Assembly (NCBI GenBank): GCA_938040365.1
Contig: CALHXU010000090.1
Location: 1-42,621, forward strand
Length of the DNA: 42,621 nucleotides
Reading direction: 5' to 3'
From: an uncultured Acidimicrobiales bacterium
GTDB lineage: Bacteria; Actinomycetota; Acidimicrobiia; Acidimicrobiales; SHLQ01
Part shown: positions 7,247 through 14,998 of the stretch, piece after piece
Numbering within the stretch: the stretch's first letter is position 1
Layout of the letters: every line of letters begins with the position of its first letter
Position numbers and translations under genes: made by a program
The notes under the pieces: generated by a model
The model's database searches: none
What the model saw: only the letters and a program-made list of their open reading frames with translations
Told to the model about the DNA's origin: nothing

Positions 7247-8173
7247 TTAGGCGTTGATGTCGAAGCCGTCCAGTGTGAACTCGACTCGGCGGTTGAGGGC
7301 CCGTCCTTCTGCCGTGGCGTTGTCGGCAATTGGTTGGCTCTCGCCTTCGCCCGACGTGAAGATACGAGCATCGTCTCCGCCCCGCTCTACGATCCATTCA
7401 CGGACCGCTTCAACTCGTTGCTGTGATAGTTCGAGGTTCGCTGCGTCGTCACCTTGTGAATCGGTATGGCCGAACACCCACAACGTAGCTTCGGGCTGTT
7501 CTTCGAGAAGTAGAGGGCTGAACGCGAGGATCGATTCGAACTCGGGGGTGATGACGGCGCTGCCCGTTTCGAACAGGACGTTGTCCTTCAAGAACACGGC
7601 CTGAGAGGCTTCGCTGTCGAAGGGAACATCGGGATCGATCGTGTATTCGGCAACGACGTTTCCATCGCCGAGAATCCGCTCGAATGCATCGACGGTCAGG
7701 TCTGAGATTGCGGGCGATGGGACGGTTCCTCGAAGGTAGATCTTCCCATCGGCGAGGATGGCGTGATTTCCCTCGGCATGGGCGGGTGATGGAGGCGAGT
7801 CAGTCCCAACCGGAGAGACATCGCCAGGCGCGTCGGCGGAGCTGCCGGACGGATTGCCCGCAGCAACGGCGGCCAGTGCTTCTGGAGGTTCGCCATCGGT
7901 GCTTCTGTCGGCTGGGATGAAGTTGGCGGTCTCAGCAGGGTTTGCGTCGGTCCCGGAGGTCACCTCGGTTTGAGCATTGGTCGAACCACCGCAGGCAGCG
8001 AGTGCAATCACGAGCGCGGCCGAGGCAGCATACGCTCGCATGCGAGGCGAGAAGCTGAGCTTCGGTACGACGGACTGGTCGATGTTGTTGTTGCTGGTGG
8101 GAAGGACGACGCCGATGAAATCGTGGGGTTGCGTTCTCTGTTCCATGCCCGGGGATCGGGCAGAAAAAATCAC
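7247..8173 (-). CDS. OmpA-family lipoprotein with BON-like and peptidoglycan-binding domains
   Basis: Up to 308 aa. The C-terminal OmpA-like domain (about residues 195-305) has VLFETGSAVITPEFESIL, VFGHTDSQGDD, ELSQQRVEAVREWI and ALNRRVEFTL, including the Asp and Arg that bind diaminopimelate of peptidoglycan. Before it lies a BON-like segment (ILADGKIYLRGTVPSPAIS). The layout resembles mycobacterial ArfA/OmpATb. A hydrophobic stretch ends in the lipobox ALAAC at about residue 61. A GTG at 8173 has a GGGAG nine bases upstream and is listed here. An internal ATG at 8041 (MRAYAASAALVIALAACGG) would give a cleaner lipoprotein signal; ATG 8146 is a third option. It probably links the envelope to the cell wall. 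Confidence 0.8.
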   Translation of the reverse strand: MIFSARSPGMEQRTQPHDFIGVVLPTSNNNIDQSVVPKLSFSPRMRAYAASAALVIALAACGGSTNAQTEVTSGTDANPAETANFIPADRSTDGEPPEALAAVAAGNPSGSSADAPGDVSPVGTDSPPSPAHAEGNHAILADGKIYLRGTVPSPAISDLTVDAFERILGDGNVVAEYTIDPDVPFDSEASQAVFLKDNVLFETGSAVITPEFESILAFSPLLLEEQPEATLWVFGHTDSQGDDAANLELSQQRVEAVREWIVERGGDDARIFTSGEGESQPIADNATAEGRALNRRVEFTLDGFDINA

Positions 8174-8242
8174 CGCTTGAGGCTCCCGCCCAAAAGTTCA
8201 GAAGTTCGCAACCTCGGGCGTTGACGGCGCGAACGAGTCGCC

Positions 8243-8641
8243 CTATTCCTCAGGCGTCGCCCCAAAGGTAAGGCCGCTGCTGCTGAAGGTCGTCCCGTAG
8301 GTGACCGCCAGAGTTGCGACCTGCATGAGCGCATCGACCAACTGGGTGTCGACGAGTTCGGCGAGCGGGTGGATAAACGCGCTCCACAGGTATTCGCCAG
8401 ATGCGGCGTAGCGAGCATCGAGGGCGCGATCGAAATTCGCTGACAGACACGTCGAGACATCCTCGGGGCTCATGTCGGCAATCTCGGCAACTGGGGTGAT
8501 GATGCGCATTCGGTTGGCCCGTTCGTCGGACAGAACGATCAGGGTTCGACCGAAGTAGTCGAACTGCCACGAACCAGGTTGGGCCTGGTGCATAAGGTCG
8601 GCGTTCTCATGTAGCAGCGCATCAAGTTGCGTGATGTCCAT
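8243..8641 (-). CDS. YbjN / type III secretion chaperone-like domain protein
   Basis: A 132-aa single-domain protein. The pattern of a helix, then SWQFDYFGRTLIVLSDERANRMRIITPVA as a beta-sheet, then SPEDVSTCLSANFDRALDARYAASGEYLWSAFIHPLAELVDTQLVDALMQVATLAVTYG is that of the YbjN/CesT-like fold. Such proteins act as peptide-binding chaperones or are of unknown role. There is no secretion system nearby, so a chaperone function is only a family-level guess. The upstream 199 bp, shared with the divergent heliorhodopsin gene, contain palindrome R1. Confidence 0.65.
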   Translation of the reverse strand: MDITQLDALLHENADLMHQAQPGSWQFDYFGRTLIVLSDERANRMRIITPVAEIADMSPEDVSTCLSANFDRALDARYAASGEYLWSAFIHPLAELVDTQLVDALMQVATLAVTYGTTFSSSGLTFGATPEE

Positions 8642-8717
8642 TGCAAACCAGTCTACGCGTCGGCTCAGTGTGCGAGCATCGCCCCTTCCAGCGCTGACGA
8701 ACCCGTGCAGCGTCCCG

Positions 8718-8745
8718 TTTCGTAGGGGCAGGCACCCTTACGAAA
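8718..8745. repeat. Palindromic element R1 upstream of the heliorhodopsin gene
   Basis: TTTCGTAGGGG and ACCCTTACGAAA form a hairpin with one bulged base around CAGGC. It shares the outer arms and the GGCACC core with R2 (9677-9706) and R3 (10807-10841). Because it lies between divergent genes it cannot simply be a terminator of either. The remaining 8746-8840 has a possible TATAGG -10-like hexamer around 8805 and a GAGGAA ribosome-binding site before the ATG at 8841. Confidence 0.55.
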
Positions 8746-8840
8746 TTTCCCTAGCGAAGTTGGGCGTTAGAGGTCGATGCGGCAAGCGTCGGTGTCGGTC
8801 TCGATATAGGTTGCTCTCTCTCTTGAAGTGAGGAACCCCC

Positions 8841-9665
8841 ATGCCATCACTCGACTTTGACCGTGAAACGGTCGAGCTCACAAACGACAACGCTGCTCGC
8901 CTTCGAAAGTTGAACCTCGGAGCTGGTTTGCTGCACCTCATTACCGGTGTGATCATCATCGTGATTGGCGACCTCGACTTCGAACTTCCGGTCGGCGGCT
9001 TCAACATCAGTGGTCCACCCGGAACTCCACTAAGCAATGGCGTGCTCAATGAGTTCTTCGGCATTCCGCTGGCAATTGGGGTCGCCGCATTCTCGTTACT
9101 GTCGGCGTTCTTCCACTTCCTGATCGCCGTACCCGCGTTCGGTGGATACAAGAGCGAGCTTCGCCGTGGCCGCAATCGGTTCCGTTGGGTCGAGTACTCG
9201 TTGTCCTCGACGCTCATGATCATCCTGATCGGTGCGACGACCGGCATAGTCGACCTCGGGGCGCTGATCGCGCTTGCGTTTGCCAACATCTCGATGATCT
9301 TGTTCGGCTGGATCATGGAGATGGTCAACATCACCGGCGACGAAGCGCCTTCCGAAAAGGTGTGGTTCACTCCGTTCTGGATGGGCTGCATTGCCGGTGT
9401 TGGACCGTGGCTCGCAATTCTCGTGCCGCTGTGGTTCAACGTTTCACAGGACGGAGCGCAAGGCCCGCCCGGGTTCGTGTACGGCATTATCGTGTCGATC
9501 TTCTTCTTCTTCAACACGTTCGCGATCAACCAATGGCTGCAGTACAAACGGGTGGGAAAGTGGGCTGACTATCTGCACGGCGAACGGGTCTACATCATCT
9601 TGAGTTTCGTTGCGAAGAGCGTGTTGGCGTGGCAGATCTTCGCCAACACCCTGATCCCGGTCTGA
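8841..9665 (+). CDS. Heliorhodopsin
   Basis: A 274-aa, seven-helix retinal protein of the inverted-topology heliorhodopsin family. The retinal Schiff-base lysine is K259 in SFVAKSVLAWQIF. The counter-ion glutamate is E118 in RWVEYSLSST. The two conserved cavity histidines are at H32 (LLHLITG) and H92 (FFHFLIA). FNISGPPGTP, SMILFGW and GPPGFVYGII also match the founding member 48C12 closely from memory. Family proteins do not pump ions efficiently and have a slow photocycle; their role is unsettled, with signalling or regulation of a partner enzyme suggested. The ATG at 8841 has GAGGAA upstream. The gene stands alone, flanked by palindromes R1 and R2, and no carotenoid-cleavage enzyme for retinal is in the window. 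Confidence 0.96.
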   Translation: MPSLDFDRETVELTNDNAARLRKLNLGAGLLHLITGVIIIVIGDLDFELPVGGFNISGPPGTPLSNGVLNEFFGIPLAIGVAAFSLLSAFFHFLIAVPAFGGYKSELRRGRNRFRWVEYSLSSTLMIILIGATTGIVDLGALIALAFANISMILFGWIMEMVNITGDEAPSEKVWFTPFWMGCIAGVGPWLAILVPLWFNVSQDGAQGPPGFVYGIIVSIFFFFNTFAINQWLQYKRVGKWADYLHGERVYIILSFVAKSVLAWQIFANTLIPV

Positions 9666-9676
9666 CCACGGCCCTA

Positions 9677-9706
9677 TTTCGTAAGGGTGCCAGATCCCTT
9701 ACGAAA
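9677..9706. terminator. Palindrome R2, likely bidirectional terminator
   Basis: Perfect 11-bp arms TTTCGTAAGGG (9677-9687) and CCCTTACGAAA (9696-9706) enclose TGCCAGAT. It sits between the convergent heliorhodopsin and cupin genes. It belongs to the same family as R1 and R3. Confidence 0.65.
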
Positions 9707-9712
9707 CGGTGG

Positions 9713-10069
9713 CTAGATCTCGATGCGCGGTGCGGCGGTTTCGGGATCGCCAGAGTTCGGCGTGTTCGCCCGCTCGATGAGCAGGACCTCGACTTCGTCT
9801 TCGCAATACGGTTGGTGTTCAACGCCTTGAGGGACGACGTATAGCTCGCCCGGGCCGAGATGGACGTCGCCATCGCGAAGCCGAATGGTGAGTTTGCCGG
9901 AGAGGACGAGGAAGAAGTCATCGGTGTCATCGTGGTGATGCCACGTGAACTCGCCTTTGAGCTTGGCAACCATGAGGTCGTGGCCGTTGAAGCCGCCCAC
10001 GACCCGAGGAGACCAGTGCTCGTCGAACGTTGCGAGCTTCTCTGACAGGTTGACCGATTGATGCGTCAT
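9713..10069 (-). CDS. Small cupin-domain protein
   Basis: A 118-aa single cupin barrel. Motif 1 reads FTWHHHDDTDDFFLVLSGKL, with metal-binding histidines but an Asp where a Glu is usual, and motif 2 reads GELYVVPQGVEHQPY with the last His. Substrate or ligand is unknown. The start at 10069 (MTHQSV) is chosen over an in-frame ATG at 10093, since cupins of this type begin near this point; neither has a strong ribosome-binding site. It converges on the heliorhodopsin gene. Confidence 0.8.
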   Translation of the reverse strand: MTHQSVNLSEKLATFDEHWSPRVVGGFNGHDLMVAKLKGEFTWHHHDDTDDFFLVLSGKLTIRLRDGDVHLGPGELYVVPQGVEHQPYCEDEVEVLLIERANTPNSGDPETAAPRIEI

Positions 10070-10139
10070 ACCGAAACGTAACACGGCTACCAATTTCGCG
10101 ATGGTGCTGGTTGAATGAGCGACTACGAAGGGTTGGTAG

Positions 10140-10766
10140 TTGGTGGCGAACGTTTGGTACGCAGCGTTTGGTTCGAATCTGTTGTACTCGCGCTTTTCGA
10201 CCTATCTCGAAGGTGGAGATCCAGGACTATCGCCAAGGTCGATCCGCGAAGTCGGGGCGAGGGATCCGTCGCCGCCGACCGGCTTTGATGACTTGGTCGT
10301 TGCACACAGGTTGTACTTCGCACATTCATCACCGAAGTGGAACGGCGGCGGGGTGGCCTTCCTCGACAGCGAGAGGAACGAGACCGAGGCAACGATGTGT
10401 CGGCTCTATCGGCTCACTCTCGAACAGCTCGCCGATGTGCAGGCACAGGAAGCGCGTCAAGACTCGCCGGCGTTCATCAACATCGATGACGTTATCGCTC
10501 GTGGTCATATCGACTATTCGACAGGACTCTACGGACGCCTTCTCTTTCTCGGGCACCACGAGAGCGGCGAGCCGGTTTTCACTATCACCACAGGGCGAGC
10601 CGATCTCGAAAGGAACAATCCTGACCCGAGCTACTTGCGGACGATCGCCCGAGGACTCAAAGAAGCGTTCGCCCTCACGAATGCCGAGGTAGTCGACTAC
10701 CTGAGTCGGACAGAGGGGGTCAACCTCGCGAGTGATCATGAGCTCTGGGCCGACATTGTCACTTAG
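10140..10766 (+). CDS. Gamma-glutamylcyclotransferase-like protein
   Basis: A 208-aa protein. The N-terminus WYAAFGSNLLYSRFSTYLEGG is the YxxYGSN signature of the gamma-glutamylcyclotransferase (GGCT) fold. It is followed by a segment with NGGGVAFLDSERNETEATMCRLYRLTLEQLADV, also in keeping with the fold. Family members turn gamma-glutamyl amines or peptides into 5-oxoproline, but many close relatives have no tested activity. The start is TTG 10140 or GTG 10143, with GAAGGG at 10127-10132 before them. A link to the gamma-glutamyl chemistry of the downstream island is conceivable but not shown. It converges on the Crp/FNR gene. Confidence 0.7.
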   Translation: MVANVWYAAFGSNLLYSRFSTYLEGGDPGLSPRSIREVGARDPSPPTGFDDLVVAHRLYFAHSSPKWNGGGVAFLDSERNETEATMCRLYRLTLEQLADVQAQEARQDSPAFINIDDVIARGHIDYSTGLYGRLLFLGHHESGEPVFTITTGRADLERNNPDPSYLRTIARGLKEAFALTNAEVVDYLSRTEGVNLASDHELWADIVT

Positions 10767-10806
10767 CGGTCGAAGTCGGTACTCACTGTGCCAAGAACAG
10801 TCTCCT

Positions 10807-10841
10807 CACTTCGTCAGGGTGCCTGGCACCATAACGAAGTG
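10807..10841. repeat. Palindromic element R3, terminator-like
   Basis: Outer arms CACTTCGT (10807-10814) and ACGAAGTG (10834-10841), inner palindrome GGTGCCTGGCACC (10818-10830). It lies between the convergent GGCT-like and Crp/FNR genes and shares its core with R1. Confidence 0.55.
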
Positions 10842-10845
10842 GTGG

Positions 10846-11643
10846 TTAGTCGTTTTGGGCGAGGGCGATGAGTTGGTCGAGGTTGTTGATCTTCACTCGC
10901 TTACGGCCGGTCTCGATAATGCCTCTGGTTCGAAGCGCGCTCAGTCCTTTGCCGGTGCCCTCGCGAGACAGTCCAGACCATTGCCCGAGCTCTTGTTGAC
11001 TGATTGGCAACTTGAGTTCGATCGACCCGTCGGCGTTGGCTGTGCTCCGGCCGAGGGACTGCTCGATCTCTACAAGGCGCGCCAACCGGGCGGCGACGCG
11101 ACTTGGCGCGTCCATGATCGACGTCTCGACGAATTGCGACGATTGCTCCCGGAATCGGTGCGTCACGGTGCGCAGCACGGCAGCTTGCAGCTCGCTATCG
11201 GCGGCCAGCATCTGACGGAAATCAGCGGCACTGACGATGTGCACTGTGGTTTCGGTGATGGTGACAACGGTGGCAGACCGAGGCTGATGGTCGATCGCTG
11301 CAATCTCGCCAAACACCCGACCGACGGTAGCGAGGTCGAAGAGTACGATCCGTCCCGACCGTGTTGAGTGCTCGATTCGAGCTAGGCCAGATTCGATTGC
11401 GAACACATCGGTCGGTTCGGCCCCCTCATGAAAGATGAAGCTTTCAGCTGCATACGTTCTGCGTGCACCGACCGAACGCAGACGTTCGGCAACGAGCTGG
11501 CGGTCGCGATCGAGCGGGCGGGAGGTCATCGGGATCAAAGATGTCAGAAATTTCTCGTTCTGCGCAATTGTACGCAGACGCATCGGGCAATCTCGGCAAT
11601 AGTGGTTCTTGGCGGGATGCTCTGAGGCGGGGTGGGCTCTCAT
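10846..11643 (-). CDS. Crp/FNR-family transcriptional regulator
   Basis: Up to 265 aa. The cyclic-nucleotide-binding barrel (about residues 45-160) has a phosphate-binding cassette of the form FGEIAAIDHQPRSATV, consistent with cAMP or a similar ligand. The C-terminal winged helix has LPISQQELGQWSGLSREGTG as helix-turn-helix. The N-terminal 38 residues contain YCRDCP, too few cysteines for an FNR-type iron-sulfur cluster. The true start may be one of the internal ATGs (11583 or 11529, MTSRPLDRDRQ); none has a clear ribosome-binding site. Target genes are not evident. It is separated from the upstream aldehyde dehydrogenase gene by a hairpin. Confidence 0.85.
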   Translation of the reverse strand: MRAHPASEHPAKNHYCRDCPMRLRTIAQNEKFLTSLIPMTSRPLDRDRQLVAERLRSVGARRTYAAESFIFHEGAEPTDVFAIESGLARIEHSTRSGRIVLFDLATVGRVFGEIAAIDHQPRSATVVTITETTVHIVSAADFRQMLAADSELQAAVLRTVTHRFREQSSQFVETSIMDAPSRVAARLARLVEIEQSLGRSTANADGSIELKLPISQQELGQWSGLSREGTGKGLSALRTRGIIETGRKRVKINNLDQLIALAQND

Positions 11644-11661
11644 ATGAGAGGCGCCTCAGGC

Positions 11662-11711
11662 AACTCCCCCCCACATGTGGTCCCTCCCGATCATTACCAT
11701 GTGGGGGAGTT
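11662..11711. terminator. Long hairpin downstream of the aldehyde dehydrogenase gene
   Basis: AACTCCCCC(CC)ACATG (11662-11677) pairs with CATGTGGGGGAGTT (11698-11711), 14 base pairs with a two-C bulge and a 20-base loop. It lies after the stop of the minus-strand aldehyde dehydrogenase gene and just before the Crp/FNR start, so it likely ends the upstream operon. Confidence 0.5.
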
Positions 11712-11773
11712 CCCGCGTCCGGGCCCGTTTCGCCATCGGCAGGGCCGCTACGCATCTCGAAAGAAGTTGCGGA

Positions 11774-13231
11774 TCAGCTCGCCGAGTCCGACAAGATCAT
11801 GAGCGTCTTGACATCGCTATGGAAATCGAGTGCCCAGTCCCCGCCCTCTCGGCCGATTCCACTGATGCCACAACCCCCGAACGGTGCGGTTAGGTCACGA
11901 ACGAGGAACGTGTTCACCCAAACGAGACCACAGCGAAGGGCCCGGCCCACTCGTTCGGCACGTTCTCGTGAGGTCGTCCACACGAGTGCCGACAGGCCAT
12001 AGTCGGTGCTGTTCGCAAGCTCGATCGCTTCAGCCTCGTCTTGGAAGGTTTGGAACGTCAGGACAGGGCCGAAGATCTCGTGCTGCACGACCTCGCTGTC
12101 ATTTGAGGCGGGTTCGATCAAGGTTGGTTCGTAGTGCAACGTTCCTTCGACGATGTTGCCGCCGCGCACGATCGTGTCACCGTTCGCTCGGGCCCGTTGC
12201 ACAAACCCGTCGACGTTGGCGAGATGATCGGGGTGCACCATCGGTGCAATGTCGGTGCTGTCTTCGCGACTGTCGCCGAGCACAAAGCCGTCGACGATGG
12301 CGTGGAACTTTTCAAGGAATTCGTCGCGCACGGACTCCTCGACCAACAGGCGAGTGCCGGCAAGACAGATCTGGCCCGAGTCGTCGTATTGCCATGCCGC
12401 ACGATGCGCTGCTTGGTCGAGGTCGGCATCGGCGAACACGATCAGCGGACCCTTGCCACCCAACTCGGCGGTGAATGGAACGATGTTCTCGGCCGCTGCC
12501 TTGCCGATGTGGCGGGCGGTTGCTGGCGAGCCGGTGAAGGTGATCCGCCGAGCGCGATCGTCGGCGACCAACGCAGCACCAACTTCTTGTCCAATGCCCT
12601 GCACGAGGTTGAACGCACCTGCCGGCATGCCAGCCTCGTTTGCGAGCCTGGCGAGGATCGCGGCGGTTAGGGGCGACCATTCGGCAGGCTTGTGAATCAC
12701 GGTGTTGCCCGCTGCGAGGGCAGGGGCGAGTTTCCACGTCGACAACATGAACGGCGCGTTCCACGGGGTGATCACGACGGCCGGACCAGCAGGCATGTGT
12801 TGGACGGTGTTGTCCATGTTCTTCGCGTCCCAGTGGCGCTCTTCGCGCTGCACGATGAGGTCGGCGTACAGTCGGAAGTTTGCCGCGCCGCGGGCGACCA
12901 AACGGTCCCGCATCGACGCGTACATGAACGCCATGTCGAGCGTCTCGACCGTGGCGATCTCCTCGTTGTTCGCTTCGATCAGGTCGGCGAGACGATGCAA
13001 AACCTCGGAGCGTTCGGCCGGACTGTAGGCACCCCAGGTTTTGAATCCCTCGGTGGCGGCGGCCATCGCTGCATCAGCGGCGGCGGCGTCGCCGCGAGCG
13101 ACATCAGCAATCGGACCCGCATCCCAATCGAGAGGGGAGCGGCTCTCAAAGGTGTTCGGTGAGCCAACCCATTCGCCGCCGATGAAGTGGTCGACCGGGA
13201 CGTCGAAGCCGCCGATGGTTGCGGTCCGCAC
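11774..13231 (-). CDS. Aldehyde dehydrogenase (HpaE-like)
   Basis: A 485-aa NAD(P)-dependent aldehyde dehydrogenase. The catalytic Cys is C289 in SGQICLAGTR and the general-base Glu is E256 in FTAELGGKGP; the substrate/NAD motif ITPWNAPFMLSTWKLAPALAAGN is intact. Length and sequence suit the family that oxidises hydroxymuconic or carboxymethyl-hydroxymuconic semialdehydes, among other substrates. The GTG start at 13231 lies two bases after the stop of the fumarylacetoacetase-family gene, so the two are one operon. With that partner and the HpaD-like dioxygenase at 38.3 kb it suggests a meta-cleavage route. The exact substrate is not determinable. Confidence 0.9.
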   Translation of the reverse strand: MRTATIGGFDVPVDHFIGGEWVGSPNTFESRSPLDWDAGPIADVARGDAAAADAAMAAATEGFKTWGAYSPAERSEVLHRLADLIEANNEEIATVETLDMAFMYASMRDRLVARGAANFRLYADLIVQREERHWDAKNMDNTVQHMPAGPAVVITPWNAPFMLSTWKLAPALAAGNTVIHKPAEWSPLTAAILARLANEAGMPAGAFNLVQGIGQEVGAALVADDRARRITFTGSPATARHIGKAAAENIVPFTAELGGKGPLIVFADADLDQAAHRAAWQYDDSGQICLAGTRLLVEESVRDEFLEKFHAIVDGFVLGDSREDSTDIAPMVHPDHLANVDGFVQRARANGDTIVRGGNIVEGTLHYEPTLIEPASNDSEVVQHEIFGPVLTFQTFQDEAEAIELANSTDYGLSALVWTTSRERAERVGRALRCGLVWVNTFLVRDLTAPFGGCGISGIGREGGDWALDFHSDVKTLMILSDSAS

Positions 13232-13233
13232 GA

Positions 13234-14154
13234 TTAGGCCTCCGAATCGCCCGTTGCCGCATCGGCGGCTGGCTTGTCGTCGAGCGTTGAACCGTACAGC
13301 TTCGCGCCGAGTCCCATTGGCTTGCGGATGCCGCGGAACTCCCAATCGCCGCCTTGTGCGGTAGAGAGCACCTCTTCAGAATCCGATGGCTGTGCGCCGA
13401 CGTCGGTGCGGATCGGAGTCGGGCCGCTGACGATGGTGTTGGTGAGTTCACCCAGGCCTTCGACGCTTACGGTCACCACATCGCCGGGGTAGACGGTGCG
13501 CGAATTCGCAGGTGTACCCGAGAGCAGAACATCACCAGGCACGAGGGTGATCGTGCGGGCAATGTCGGAAACGAGGTAGTGCATATCCCACTTCATTTCA
13601 GCGGTCGACGCGTCTTGCTTGACCTCGCCGTTGACGATGGTCTGGATTCGCTTGTCACGGAAATCCCAATCGGTCACTAGACCTGGGCCGAGCGGGCACA
13701 AGGTGTCGCTGCCCTTCACCCGAAGCATGGAACCAGCGTCGGTGTCTCGAAAGTCGTGTAGGCCGTAGTCATTGGAGACCGTGTAGCCAGCAATGTAGTC
13801 GCCCGCTTCCTCAGGGGAGATGTTTCGGCACGTCTTCCCAATAACTATTGCGATCTCACCCTCGTAGTTCAACCACTCACAACCCTCGGGGCGCACAACG
13901 TTGCTCTGGTGTCCCGTGAGCGCCGTGATCGGCTTGTGAAAATACGTCGGCGCTGCGGGCAACTTCGTCATGAATTCGTCCACCCGACTCGCGTAGTTCA
14001 GATGCACGCAAATGATCTTCGTCGGTTCAACGGGGGCGAGGTGCACCGCGTCGGCAATCGCAACCGAACGGCCGTCACCAGAAATGAGCGTGTCGCCATT
14101 GCGTTGGACTTCGGTTGGGTAACCGTCGAGAAGGATCCTGCGTGTTTCGGCCAT
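13234..14154 (-). CDS. Fumarylacetoacetate hydrolase-family protein (HpaG-like isomerase/decarboxylase)
   Basis: A 306-aa protein of the FAH superfamily, which cleaves or decarboxylates 2-oxo acids using a divalent metal. The C-terminal domain has the metal-binding ExE in NYEGEIAIVIG, then GYTVSNDYGLHDFRDTDAG and GDVLLSGTPANS. It resembles the HpaG-type decarboxylase/isomerase of the homoprotocatechuate pathway and acylpyruvases. It is first in a two-gene operon with the HpaE-like aldehyde dehydrogenase. The promoter region, shared with a divergent MarR gene, contains the perfect palindrome at 14252-14265. Confidence 0.87.
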   Translation of the reverse strand: MAETRRILLDGYPTEVQRNGDTLISGDGRSVAIADAVHLAPVEPTKIICVHLNYASRVDEFMTKLPAAPTYFHKPITALTGHQSNVVRPEGCEWLNYEGEIAIVIGKTCRNISPEEAGDYIAGYTVSNDYGLHDFRDTDAGSMLRVKGSDTLCPLGPGLVTDWDFRDKRIQTIVNGEVKQDASTAEMKWDMHYLVSDIARTITLVPGDVLLSGTPANSRTVYPGDVVTVSVEGLGELTNTIVSGPTPIRTDVGAQPSDSEEVLSTAQGGDWEFRGIRKPMGLGAKLYGSTLDDKPAADAATGDSEA

Positions 14155-14251
14155 GGTGAAGTTCCCTACGTAGAAGATCGGCTTGGGCCGTGACGGGGTG
14201 GCCCAGATGTCTGGTCAGCGCTGCCTCGTTAGCATAGGGCAAACAAAACTA

Positions 14252-14265
14252 GTTCGGTACCGAAC
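14252..14265. promoter_or_regulatory. MarR-type operator, site 1 (perfect palindrome)
   Basis: GTTCGGTACCGAAC is a perfect 14-bp palindrome between the divergent fumarylacetoacetase-family and MarR genes. It is the best match to the GTTnGGnnCCnAAC pattern found at six places in the island. Confidence 0.7.
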
Positions 14266-14326
14266 GAATATGGGATGCTGGCAGCGCGGGTTGACCGAGT
14301 CAGGTATGTCTATTGTGTGGGGCGCC

Positions 14327-14836
14327 ATGAGTTCAGAGAAACAATCGACCGAATCTGCGTGGCTCCTTGCTGCTGAACGCGACGTGCAGGAGCGGCTCGG
14401 CGACAGCGAATTCGACTTCGCCTCGCTGGACGCCATCTCGAATCTCTACCGGGCAGCCGCGGCGATCCGCCGCCGTGCCGAGGGCGAGGTGCTGGCGCCC
14501 TACAGCCTGTCGTTTGGCGCGTTCACGATCCTGTGGGTGCTGTGGATTTGGGATGACATGGAGACCGCCCAGCTCGCTCAGGAATGCAACCTTGCCAAAG
14601 GGACGCTGACCGGAATGTTGAATACCTTGGAGAAGCGCGGCCTAGTCGAGCGAAACCGCATGGAGGCAGACATGCGTCGGATGATGGTGTGCCTCACCAG
14701 CGAAGGTCGAAGCACCATCACCGAAGTGTTCCCAAAGTTCAACTCGTTCGAGGGAGAGATGAGCAACGGGCTGACGCTCGCCGAAAAGGCTCAGCTCGCC
14801 GACCTTTTGCGCCGGGTCACCAAGAACGCCCAATAG
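14327..14836 (+). CDS. MarR-family transcriptional regulator (MarR1)
   Basis: A 169-aa winged-helix repressor type. The dimer helix and DNA-binding region are SNLYRAAAAIRRRAE, FTILWVLWIWDDMETAQLAQECNLAKGTLTGMLNTLEKRGLVERN, with the wing at about residues 110-125. The start at 14327 (MSSEKQ) has GGGGC nearby upstream; ATG 14306 is an alternative. It is a clear paralogue of the regulator at 30762-31277. Lying divergent from the FAH-family gene over operator site 1, it probably represses that operon and itself, with an aromatic or CoA-linked ligand as a family-level guess. Confidence 0.88.
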   Translation: MSSEKQSTESAWLLAAERDVQERLGDSEFDFASLDAISNLYRAAAAIRRRAEGEVLAPYSLSFGAFTILWVLWIWDDMETAQLAQECNLAKGTLTGMLNTLEKRGLVERNRMEADMRRMMVCLTSEGRSTITEVFPKFNSFEGEMSNGLTLAEKAQLADLLRRVTKNAQ

Positions 14837-14881
14837 TTGCTCGCTAGGACAGTGAAGCGATCGCCTTACCGATCGCATCTA

Positions 14882-14985
14882 GGTATTGCGGCGGTCCTGG
14901 CGGACCTTCGCAAACTCGCCTTTTCGCCTGCGTCGGTATTGCGGCGGTCCTGGCGGACCTTCGCAAACTCGCCTTTTCGCCTGCG
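14882..14985. repeat. Two tandem copies of a 53-bp unit with hairpins, between convergent genes
   Basis: The unit begins GGTATTGCGGCGGTCCTGGC; copy one is 14882-14934 and copy two 14935-14985, almost identical. Each contains GGTCC-TGGC-GGACC, and the end of copy two forms TTTTCGCC-TGC-GGCGAAAA (about 14972-14990). It lies between the convergent MarR1 and aminotransferase genes and probably serves as a duplicated bidirectional terminator. Confidence 0.7.
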
Positions 14986-14998
14986 GCGAAAACGCTTC

